From positions 1-20,512 of the forward strand of contig JAOXYB010000460.1 in assembly GCA_028565635.1 (NCBI GenBank): 20,512 nt of DNA, read 5' to 3'. The notes beneath the pieces were generated by a model that was not told the origin of the DNA, did not search any database, and saw only the letters and a list, made by a program, of their open reading frames with translations. This stretch comes from Phoronis ovalis. Lineage: Eukaryota > Phoronida > Phoronidae. Below, piece by piece: positions 1 through 8,691 of this stretch. The translations under genes and the position numbers were made by a program. Numbering within the stretch: the stretch's first letter is position 1; every line of letters starts with the position of its first letter.

Positions 1-2076
1 TTTATGTATTTTAGTACTATAATGCATTTATTAAAAAACTTCCAATCAATGTTTCTAACGACTGATGTCAGTCTAGTACGATATATGTGTTTGAGTGTTT
101 CTGACTATTGCACATCTGGATGTACTTATAGTTATAACAGCCAAACAGCATGATGCCGCTAAAATATTGATGCCACGCCATTATTGTTATGTCAGGCTGT
201 GCGACTAATTATGCAAGACTAAATAATTATATTAATTAATTAAATTGTGTTGCGCAAACAATGCAACTATCGCAGAGCTAATATTTTCAAAAAAATCACA
301 GTACTTTCAAACGGGATTCCCTGTTGTCAGACGTTTTGGAAGAATATTTCTTTCAAATTAAACGAAGCCTAGTCATAATATATTGTGAAAGAGGATGGAT
401 TCATGACACCTTCTTGGCGTAGTTAGATTGTACAGAATACCCCGTACTACTTCCCATTTGTATATACATCTATGTACTTTTGTTTTATGAAGACCGTGAC
501 GTATATTTGGATGTTGAGAGATCAGTTAGCAGGTATGAAATTGCAAAAAAACGTTAATAAGCTTTAATACATTTTAATCGACTTGAACTAATCTTATTAT
601 CCACTGAATGTATTTAAACAATTATAGGTAATACAAGTAAGCACCATCTGCCTCTGTACTACAAAAGTACTATTCGACCTTGAACTTAGATTATGGGTAA
701 AAAAATACCAGAACAACACGATACAGAGAGACATATAATACAGCTGGAAGATGCGCAACTTCAAGCCAGTCTGTACGTCACGCGCGAAGTAATATCATAT
801 TAAAATCAAAAGGGTTTAATTGATCAAGGACAATCATAAATAATTGATTAATGACCAACGTCGTATGAATGTGACATCTTGTGGTACAGTTGTTACTACT
901 TTTGAATGATTGTATTTGGACGCTTCTGTCTACTAGCAAAAATATATTGTTTGTTAAAACCAATACCCCCTTAGAATGTATAAAAGACTTGTTTTAGGTA
1001 CAATACATTCATTGTAGGCTATTTTAAGTGTTTTAAATTCCATCATAGCATTTCTCCAAAAAAGTAATTGGCATCTTTTTGTTAATAAAATTACTAATAT
1101 ATAGACATCAATTATTCTTCCATTAAGGTACCTTTTAGACTTACTCCATGTCCGTTTGGACTTTAAAAAAAAACTAAAGAAAATGTTAATGTTTATTTCT
1201 CTTTTTTATGTCTTTTACATCAGTGGTTTTAAATATCTTGCAAATTTTTTTTTTTTTACTATCACATATATGTTGAGTGTTTGCGGTCGGCTAACACTCA
1301 ACGTATATATGCTATTAAAAAAAAATAAAAATTTCGAGATAATTAAAAACACTGATGTACGTAAAAGACATAAAAAAGAGAAATAAACATTATTTTTTTA
1401 TTTTTTTTTAAGTTCACAAGGACTTGAGCAAGTCTAGGTACCTATAGAAACAGCGTAAGCCTAAAAGAGCTTACATATGTTCCATGTATTTAATTTATTA
1501 CAATGCAGAGCCACTTTTTTAATTATCAGGTGCATGAACTAGAGCAACATATTAGGACAATGTATTTACTCAAACTAAAATAAAATTCAATCATTCACTT
1601 TTGCCCAAACATGCTAAAGAACTTTATTTGCAACATTAAGCATGCTTTGTTTTGCTGCCTTTATTTGGATGTTATTGTGTATTTTTAAGCGCGCAGAGTA
1701 CGTTACAAATTTAGACATACTTGCATTGGTAATTCCTGATTAAAATAGCGGATAAAACAGATCGATAGTAATTAAACTAGTAAAAACTACTTTCTAATAA
1801 ATATTGTCTGTCAAAAGTTTCAACCCACTAGCATACAGTTTAGGTAACAGTTGACAACCACTTGTTCTCTTCTCGATGGTGTTTGAGTTCTTTTAAAGTT
1901 CCCTTGAGTGGATTTGGTCTTATCATTATGAATAAAACAGAGTGCAGAAATAAAATAATTCTGTAGGCGGAGATAACCCCTCCTAGCGTCGCCTATGATA
2001 ACACTAACCGAGATTCAACCATTCATCCGCTGATCTAACACCGTACAGACCAGATGTTTATTAATTCATGAAAGTT
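1..2076. other. Intergenic, AT-rich, no supported gene
   Basis: I see no credible coding exon here. The longest open frames are short, start at non-ATG codons (for example a TTG at 1156) and encode low-complexity Lys/Phe/Ile-rich peptides expected from poly-A/poly-T tracts. The segment lies downstream of the receptor gene that ends at 2077, so it may hold that gene's 3' UTR. AATAAA hexamers on the minus strand occur at 2062-2057 (only 15 nt after the stop, probably too close) and further down near 1664-1622. The one clear structure is the stem-loop at 1266-1308. Confidence 0.6.
1266..1308. repeat. Stem-loop: 16-bp inverted repeat with 11-nt loop
   Basis: The left arm is 1266-1281 and the right arm 1293-1308. 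They are reverse complements except for one position that would form a G-U pair in RNA. The loop (1282-1292) is GC-rich in an AT-rich setting. Outside the arms, pairing continues imperfectly for about five more positions (1264/1310, 1263/1311, 1261/1313, 1260/1314). The role is unknown. Confidence 0.6.
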
Positions 2077-2232
2077 TTAAATATAACTGGAATTTGTGTT
2101 CAGGGTAAATATGTCCGTTGTATCCTGTTGCACACTGCGACAACGCAAAAACTTTTTATACGCTTTACCGAAGGAAGGGTTCAAAGAATATATGAACACA
2201 TTGCAGGTCGAATTTAACCAGCCAAGCCATGT
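2077..2232 (-). CDS. Copy A exon 2 (TM7 and C-tail, residues 300-350)
   Basis: The acceptor is a pyrimidine tract ending CAG just before 2232. The exon encodes 51 residues and a TAA stop: TM7 (TWLGWLNSTCNVFIY), the helix-8-like FGKAYKKFL, a cysteine (residue 329) that could be palmitoylated, and a short Ser/Thr-rich tail ending SSYI. Reading upstream of 2232 in the same frame adds a hydrophobic stretch with no family similarity, which is intron. Confidence 0.9.
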   Translation of the reverse strand, partial: TWLGWLNSTCNVFIYSLNPSFGKAYKKFLRCRSVQQDTTDIFTLNTNSSYI

Positions 2233-3689
2233 CTGAAAGAAAAAAATTACATACAAAATAAATGCACCGTGAATAACCAGGAATTGACCAGCGATGAACA
2301 ATAGCTTGATGTGGTTAAATGCAACGTTCATTTAGAATAGTAACACACAAGTACAACGACAGGACGTGGACCAAGCCGATGCTCAGAAACATCCGGGTAT
2401 ATTATAACAATAATACTATTATTGCATGGGAGTTAAATCAGAGACTGCTGCGCGCTGCCACGTACGTACAGTTCATGTAAATTAAGGAGTGCTCACGCAT
2501 GAAGTCTTATCTATCTAGCCCGCCACCTAGTGTCTGGACTGTTATCCATAGTTACTATTGATGATAATGGTACTTTATGGTGTCGTAAAGATCAATTCAT
2601 AATGCAGACACAAGAAATGACAGATTCTAAATAACCATACAAGGTGCATTACGGCATCTATATTAGGACATGCGCATTTTGATGATCAAACTTATTTCGC
2701 GGGTTTTCATAAAGACTGGTTGATCTGAATACGTGAGCAGCTCGTCCAGCAGTAGTATCTGTGCAGAGTTCTACCCGTTTGTTTTTACTCACCAAAAATG
2801 AGAAGACATCAAGGAATCCAGGCTGGCATAAAAACAGCTGATCGTGAACATTCTGTGTGTATATGCTGTTTACACAAAAGAACGGCAACCAACATCCAAC
2901 AAACACTCCCATCACTAACGCCATCGTCTTGATAGCCTTCCTGTCAGATCTATTTCTACGATCGAGGAAGTTATTATTTTGCACTGCTAGTATTTCGGCA
3001 ATTTGCCGAGAATGTCTTCGAGCTATGGTAAATACCCGGCTGTAAACAATAATCATTATGATTGCCGGGATGTAAAACGATATGCAGGAGGACACTACGG
3101 CATATTCAGGCGAAAAAGAAGGCCTACAAGATGGTTCCACTGGGTCAACAGATGTGTTCCAGGCTGACGGCTCGTTAAGTCCTGCGGAGAACCATTCGTT
3201 TAAAACAGGAATGAACGACAAGCAGGCTGACACAACCCAGACCACCGATATCATTATATAGGCCGCTTTTGGTGTCATTATTTCGTGGTAGTGGAAAGGC
3301 TTTGTAACAGCAATATATCGTTCTATAGAAATCATCAATAAGTTCAAAATAGAGGCTGTTGACATCATGACGTCAAAGCTCGTCCAAAATAGACAGTAAT
3401 GTCCGAAATACCAATAGCCAGTTACGTCTTGGATGGCCGCTTGTGGCATTACTAACAGACCCACGAGGAAGTCCGCCATTGCCAGACTAACTATGAAACA
3501 GTTCGTTATCTTACCGCGTAACTTTTTGTTTTTACAAACAACAATAATGACGAATAGATTGCCACAGATTGTACTAATGCACAGTATTGCGAAACATATG
3601 CCGAACAAGACTGTACATGGAGTCCCACACTCCAGTATCCAGTTCAGTGTTGGTTGGTTACCATCAGAACATGCACTCTTGTTTGACAT
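2077..3689 (-). CDS. D1-like dopamine/biogenic-amine GPCR, copy A (2 exons, 350 aa)
   Basis: Predicted seven-transmembrane, Gs-type amine receptor of the plasma membrane. Exon 1 is 3689-2793 and exon 2 is 2232-2077; the 560-bp phase-0 intron (2792-2233) has GTGAGT and TTTCAG ends. Residues seen: N44 (1.50), D73 (2.50), amine-binding D106 (3.32) in FDVMMSTASILNL, E123-R124-Y125 in place of DRY, MTPKAA after ICL2, W151 (4.50), ECL2 Cys188, the TM5 serine cluster SSCISFYIP (200-208), CWLPFF (266-271) and TM7 WLGWLNST (301-308). N-glycosylation sequons are N3 and N178. The D1 family is suggested by the TM3-TM4 and TM5 motifs. TM7 reads NVFIY where NPxxY is usual. An octopamine or other amine ligand cannot be excluded. 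The frame extends 12 codons upstream only from a GTG, so I chose ATG 3689, which matches the start of copy B. Confidence 0.9.
2793..3689 (-). CDS. Copy A exon 1 (TM1-TM6, residues 1-299)
   Basis: The exon has 299 whole codons from ATG 3689 to the G at 2793, followed by donor GTGAGT (2792-2787), so it ends in phase 0. It carries TM1 to TM6 and most of ECL3, ending in FLDVFSFL. ICL3 is short (about residues 222-252) and basic, typical of D1-like rather than long-loop D2-like receptors. Read-through past 2793 gives unrelated sequence and is intronic. Confidence 0.9.
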
Positions 3690-3707
3690 CACGTACGTAC
3701 GTGATGT
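3686..3707. promoter_or_regulatory. Perfect 22-bp palindrome over the copy A start codon
   Basis: Positions 3686-3707 read identically on both strands, centred on ACGTACGTACGT. The initiator ATG of copy A (3689-3687) lies in one arm, so the mRNA could fold the start codon into a hairpin. A 12-bp piece of the same sequence (CATCACGTACGT) recurs at 3796-3807, upstream of the gene. As DNA, the ACGT cores resemble bZIP/bHLH sites. The palindrome is seen directly; any role is inference. Confidence 0.7.
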
Positions 3708-5499
3708 GTTTTGTATTGTATTCACTATCCAAGCATAATAACTGGAGTTATAGATGCGGCAGGTTTTCTGTTGCTGGTATATCTCTCTACACTGGCATCA
3801 CGTACGTTGCCCTAAGATTTGATAGTGCAATAGTTTGAGGCCGTTCATGCTACAGCCTCTCACCAGAACAATCAGTTCACAAAACCTCTATCTCTGGCTT
3901 TCCAAAATGTACAGAAATGCTACGGTATTACTATCAGAAATATTGCCTAGTTATCTGCATACTGGACGCGAAGTAGCCTGCATGGAATTTTCAACTTCCG
4001 CTTCGCTCGGCCGGTATTACGCATTTTTCGAATTTTATGGTTACTTAATAACCAGGTTGATAGCGTGCAAGAAGCAATAAATGGTGAAGGTCATTACCCA
4101 CTTCAGTGACTCTAGACCTGTGACTGAAGTCGGAGATTTCTATGTAACATAATCTAACATACTTGATCTTTATCCGCGGTTGATTTTATTAAATAATTTA
4201 GATGTAATTCAGGAGATAAGAGTTCAAGGTTATGTTGTTTTTGTATAGCCTACGCAATGTGTCAGTTTGCCGCCAGGAGGTTTCAAGTACGAGCAAGTAT
4301 GGAAAAACGTAATATAGAATGATTAATTGTGTTTTACTTTGTGCATTGTGCTTTATTGATATCTTCCGCAGAAGAAAAAAATTAAAGCAAGGATGTTTGT
4401 TAAAATATGTAAAAATATAGCATGTTTATTAAGCAGTTTGAATATCAATTGTCTTTAAGAATGACACAGTGTTAGTTCAATCTAAGTACACAGTTATGAT
4501 AAATCGATTAATGCATAATACACCTACTAGATTATTCAACATGTATCCTGTGTCCCGTTCTAAGGCTCAATAGTTCAAACCATGCAGGGCCTATGTATCC
4601 AGACATATTCAGTCCGTATCACGTGCTTGTGACAACGGACATCGTCTGTGACTAAACCTCGAATACTGAGGTTAGAATCTCAAATATATATATATATACC
4701 AGTTATGCTACATTGTTTTCTAATTACGTAAATACGGGTCTTAGACAGAACACAGGATTACTGATATAAAAGCCTCATTAGTCAGTATTAATCGTGTCTC
4801 GTACTCAGCGCTGATAACGCGCTTTGTTCTATTTTAAGTTATTATATAACTAAATTTTTCGCCTTAAGTACAAACTAGAAAAAATATCACATATATTATA
4901 TATTTCAAACTAGAAAAAATATCACATGTATTATATATTTAAAATATATTACAAACACACCTAAGAAAACATACATTCGTTTGGAAGCCCGAGTAACAAG
5001 CTATTTAAAGAATAAAATTATGCAGAACTTCAAAACTGTTAAAAATGAGATACGTTTTGTATTTTTCACCTTATTTATTTTTATCACTTGGATACCACAC
5101 AGACCCAATTCAAATATGAGAAACGTGTTATACTGAAACTTTTGTTAGTATTACAATAATAGTCGTTTGTTCATAAAGTCATTCTAAGTTCAGCCCATAG
5201 TATTTACAGAGCCATCAATTTAAAGAGAATTTTATATTTTTATTATGTTTGTACATGTGTATTATCTTAATCGTTTGTCCTGGCAAGAACGTGCAGTAGG
5301 AATCTCAAGAAGTGTGTATTCATACCTCAGATCACGTGATTCTTGTTCTTATCAATGGAAGGCGTTGTGCAACAACAACAAGCAAAATAGAAGCAGAAAT
5401 AAAAACTGTCTGTGACGTCATCCATTGTAAACACGTCATTCACTTCGACAACCTCGAAGTATACATTAAATCACAGAACTTTTGCAAGGAATGCATTTC
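3708..5499. other. Intergenic region between receptor copies
   Basis: No gene is supported. This segment holds the 5' flank of copy A and the 3' flank of copy B. Short open frames on the plus strand near 3835-4080 start at TTG and match nothing I recognise. A simple (AT)n run lies at 4684-4698, a 35-bp tandem duplication at 4871-4940, and a perfect CRE octamer at 5412-5419. Confidence 0.6.
4871..4940. repeat. Tandem duplication of a 35-bp unit
   Basis: Unit 1 is 4871-4905 and unit 2 is 4906-4940. They are head to tail and differ at one position (A to G). Each begins CAAACTAGAAAAAATATCAC and ends in an AT-rich tract. The near identity implies a recent slippage or replication event. Confidence 0.85.
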
Positions 5500-5756
5500 G
5501 TATGACTAGTATGGTTAACAAGTATTGATGGTCATCATATCGTATGACCTGTTCTGTTAACCAGTATTGATGGTCAACATATCGCATGACTAGTACGGTT
5601 GATCTGACCAATATTGATGGTCATATCATCATATACTATAACTTGTACGGTTAACCAGTATTGGTGGTCATTATATAGTATAACTTGTACGGTTAACCAG
5701 TATTGGTGGTCATTATATAGTATAATGTGTACGGTTAACTAGTATTGGTGGCCATC
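5500..5756. repeat. 42-bp-period minisatellite, about 6 copies, overlapping a coding end
   Basis: Units start at 5513, 5555, 5597, 5649, 5691 and 5733, each with a GGTTAAC-like start followed by AGTATTGRTGGTCAT. Spacing is 42 bp except for the third unit, which is 52 bp. The units at 5649 and 5691 are nearly identical. A partial unit precedes 5513. The last unit (from 5733) contains the TAA stop (5737-5735) and final codons of receptor copy B, so the gene's 3' end is itself a repeat unit. Confidence 0.85.
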
Positions 5757-5884
5757 GTGTAAATGTCAGTTGTTCGATCTTGTATTCTGCCACAGCATAA
5801 AAACTTATTATAAGCTCGTCGAAACTGTGGATTCAAGGAGTAGATGAACACATTCAATGTTGAGTTAATCCAACCGAGCCATAC
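5735..5884 (-). CDS. Copy B exon 2 (TM7 and C-tail, residues 305-353)
   Basis: The acceptor is AATTTTTCAG immediately before 5884. The exon encodes VWLGWINSTLNVFIYSLNP, a basic helix 8 (FRRAYNKFLCC) and a tail ending MATNTS then TAA, 49 residues in all. The last seven codons including the stop fall within the terminal minisatellite unit, so the C-terminus is exposed to repeat-driven change. Confidence 0.92.
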   Translation of the reverse strand, partial: VWLGWINSTLNVFIYSLNPQFRRAYNKFLCCGRIQDRTTDIYTMATNTS

Positions 5885-8691
5885 CTGAAAAATTATGGTA
5901 GGTAAAGAATACAGGTAAAAGGTAAAATACTGTACTGTTATAAAGACAACACTGAGCCAGAGGGATTCATCACCAGAGGTCGGCATCACTGACGAGGAAA
6001 CTATGATGACGTCAAAAGCTTTCAATGTTTTTTCTAAATCGAATTACATTCAAAAAAACTACCGGACTTTATTGAGAATACATGAATATATTTCAATAAC
6101 TTAATTTACAAAAATGCAGAATTGGGAAGTTCTGACTGACAAAAACGTGACATCAACGTGGTACAGAACGCCGCTTCTCTTGGTTTACAGTTTATTGTAT
6201 AGGAAGCTGTTTATTTTCACATTTCAACTGAAATGGCTAGAAAGTATCAACATTTTGTAACTATTTATAAATGTGTATAATTATATAAAATGAGTCGTAG
6301 GTGTGAATCCGAAAGAATGGTTCGTTCTCTTATTATTTATCCATCACCATGGAAGTAAAGTTTGTAACAAAAAGCCAAAACAGATTTTACATTCTAAAAA
6401 TAGCCACTATGCATGTTTTAATTGCATATTAATCAAAGTAAATTCAGTCAGCCAGACCACTTTATGCCGACTATATAGTTGTTTTAATTTACTTGAGGAG
6501 TCATTCTAAACCTACTCAAAAATTCATACCTGGAATTTTACTGTAATTTTATATTTTTCGAACATACCCGATTATAATTATGTAAAGTACTCACGGATAA
6601 TAAGAATTACGAATATAAGCCCATGGGCTTATTTGAGGATAACCTACCAGAAAATCATTCAGCCTAGTCCCTTACCGTACATTAGCACATAAAACGCTTA
6701 GATAAATTAAACTGAGTGAAACAAAAATAAAATTAAAAAATCTATGTATAAATAATTGATTAGCCGGACCAGCCGGTAGCTTCTGTGCGGAACTATATAA
6801 TTGATATTTAAGGAATAAAGCGTAAGACAGGTGGCTGTCGGTAATAACTTTGGATATAAACAATCCTAATAAAACGTTTATGTCTCCATAATCTGTTCTC
6901 TGTATACAGTAGATAATCGCGTCAGCTCTCCTTGTGATGGTTTACACATTAATTATTAATAATAAACAGTTAAAAAGAAAAAAGAAAATAGAAGAACAAA
7001 TCTTAAGGCAATGATATATAAAGCAGTTACAAGTTTCATATCTTTTTTTAAATTTTTATGTCACCACTATAAGCTTGTATATGTGTTTGTTTAGCAAGAA
7101 CACTTGAGTGCTCAGTACATGTATTGTTTCTAGGTTTATTACATGTCCTATTTTTTATTATAGAAGAAAATGTATAAAATATTTTATGTTGTCAGTGTAT
7201 GCATAGAGCTGCATAGGAAACTACTACAATTAATTTTAGGAAAGATGCCCTGTAAAGCTATCTTAAATATAACATTTTCGAATGTAATTTTATAAATATA
7301 CATCCCGGTAGAAATGTTCAAAATGTAAAGGGCATTTAACATAGCGTCTCGGTAGCATTTCACCTGTTGTCTGCTGGGGAACTTAGCGAAGAAGCTTCTT
7401 CGCTATGTCGAATTACAGGTCAAATATTAAGCGTTTTTTTACAAGTGCAAGCCATAGAGATGATCAAATTCTTAGGATTGTGTCCAGTCTTTAGAGGGCC
7501 TTTGAGGTCTTTAATTTGCAATGTTATTTAAACAATTCAATTATACATCGATTGCAAAACAGACAGTAGACATCGTTTTTAAATGGCTCACTAAAAATAG
7601 AAACACATCGACAGGAGATATCAAGCTCACACTCTTCCCAAACAGAAAATATATAATTATACCTCAGCGCAAATTTTAAATGAACAATATATTTTAGAGT
7701 AAAAATAATTTCAAAAGACAAACCCATGCTCTGGCATTATTTATAAAGTAGATAGTAGGTACTATTCTTAAGTACTCACCAAGAATAGAAAGACGTCGAG
7801 GAATCCCGGCTCACACAAGAACAAGGCTACATCCTGGGTATACATACAGTTCAACAGGAAAAATGGTAACCAACACACAACGAATACACCCATCACCAAT
7901 CCTATGGTCTTTATAGCTTTATTGTCACTTTTCTTTGGCCCATTTTTCCCTACTAAATGGCTTTGACCGGCCTCCATAGCGGCAATTTGTCGAGAATGTC
8001 TTCGAGCTATCACAAATACTCGGGTGTATACGACGACCATAATTGTTGTTGGAATGTAGAAGGATATGCAGGAAGACAGTACGGCGTATATAGGTGAAAA
8101 AGATGGCTTACAAAATGGTGCCACTGGATCAATAGATGTGTCCCAGGCTGACGGCTCGTTAAGTCCGGCGGAGAACCATTCGTTTAATATAGGAATGAAC
8201 GACATGCAGGCTGACACAACCCAGACCACCGATATCATTATATAGGCCGCTTTTGGTGTCATTATTTCGTGGTAGTGGAAAGGCTTTGTAACAGCAATAT
8301 ATCGTTCTATAGAAATCATCAATAAGTTCAAAATAGAGGCTGTTGACATCATTACGTCAAAACTCGTCCAAAATAGACAGTAATGTCCGAAATACCAAAA
8401 ACCAGTTACGTCTTGGATGGCCGCTTGTGGCATTACTAACAGGCCAACAAGAAAATCCGAAATAGCCAAACTGACTATGAAATAGTTCGTTATCTTCCTT
8501 CGCATTGATTCATATTTTAAGACAACAACAACCACTAGAAGATTTCCTAAAATTGTACATATACACAGAAGTATAAAAAATATTAGAAGCAGGACACTAC
8601 CCGGGGTCCCCCAGTCTGGGGTAGCTATGGGTCTTGGTTGGAAACCGTCGGGTCGATTGCATAAGAGATCTTCTGTGGTGTTGTTAGACAT
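5735..8691 (-). CDS. D1-like dopamine/biogenic-amine GPCR, copy B (2 exons, 353 aa)
   Basis: Tandem paralogue of copy A, with the same orientation and the same phase-0 intron position just before TM7. Exon 1 is 8691-7780, the intron 7779-5885 (1895 bp, GTGAGT...TTTCAG) and exon 2 5884-5735. Seen in the protein: sequons at N3 and N4, N50 (1.50), D79 (2.50), C105 (3.25), amine-anchoring D112 (3.32), E129-R130-Y131 instead of DRY, W157 (4.50), ECL2 C194, TM5 SSCISFYIP (206-214), CWLPFF (273-278), TM7 WLGWINSTLNVFIY (306-319) and the CC pair after helix 8. These are amine GPCR hallmarks with D1-type TM3-TM5 motifs; Gs coupling is the family expectation. Oddities are NVFIY for NPxxY and a stop codon inside the 42-bp minisatellite. 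Start ATG 8691 has A at -3. Confidence 0.92.
5885..7779 (-). other. Intron of receptor copy B
   Basis: This 1895-bp AT-rich intron has no coding sequence I can support. It holds a perfect 22-bp palindrome at 7384-7405 and a TGACGTCA octamer at 6007-6014. It is more than three times the length of the copy A intron at the same position. Confidence 0.8.
7384..7405. repeat. Perfect 22-bp palindrome in the copy B intron
   Basis: Positions 7384-7405 are self-complementary without a spacer, centred on AAGCTT, with GAAGAAGCTTCTTC at the core. The core contains GAA-nn-TTC pentamers like those in heat-shock elements, but a full three-pentamer element is not obvious. It could extrude as a cruciform or be a chance palindrome. 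Confidence 0.6.
7780..8691 (-). CDS. Copy B exon 1 (TM1-TM6, residues 1-304)
   Basis: The exon has 304 whole codons, from ATG 8691 to the G at 7780, followed by consensus donor GTGAGT at 7779-7774. It ends FLDVFLFL, the same position as the copy A junction. Residues about 84-183 (8442-8143) are almost identical in DNA to copy A, while the N-terminus, TM1 and ICL3 differ markedly. Confidence 0.93.

Noticed and set aside
1156-1386. Small plus-strand open frame of 76 codons
   Set aside because: It starts at TTG, is low-complexity Lys/Phe-rich from poly-A/T tracts, and overlaps the stem-loop.
3690-3725. N-terminal extension of receptor copy A by 12 residues
   Set aside because: The upstream in-frame start is GTG, not ATG, and copy B starts at the equivalent of ATG 3689.
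3835-4080. 81-codon plus-strand frame upstream of copy A
   Set aside because: TTG start, no recognisable domain, no splice or conservation evidence.
5885-6025. Coding extension of copy B exon 2, including a KAFDVIIVSS stretch that resembles FDVMMSTAS of TM3
   Set aside because: A clear acceptor lies at 5885, the rest is hydrophobic intron read-through, and the likeness comes from a short TTTGACGTCATSAT string.
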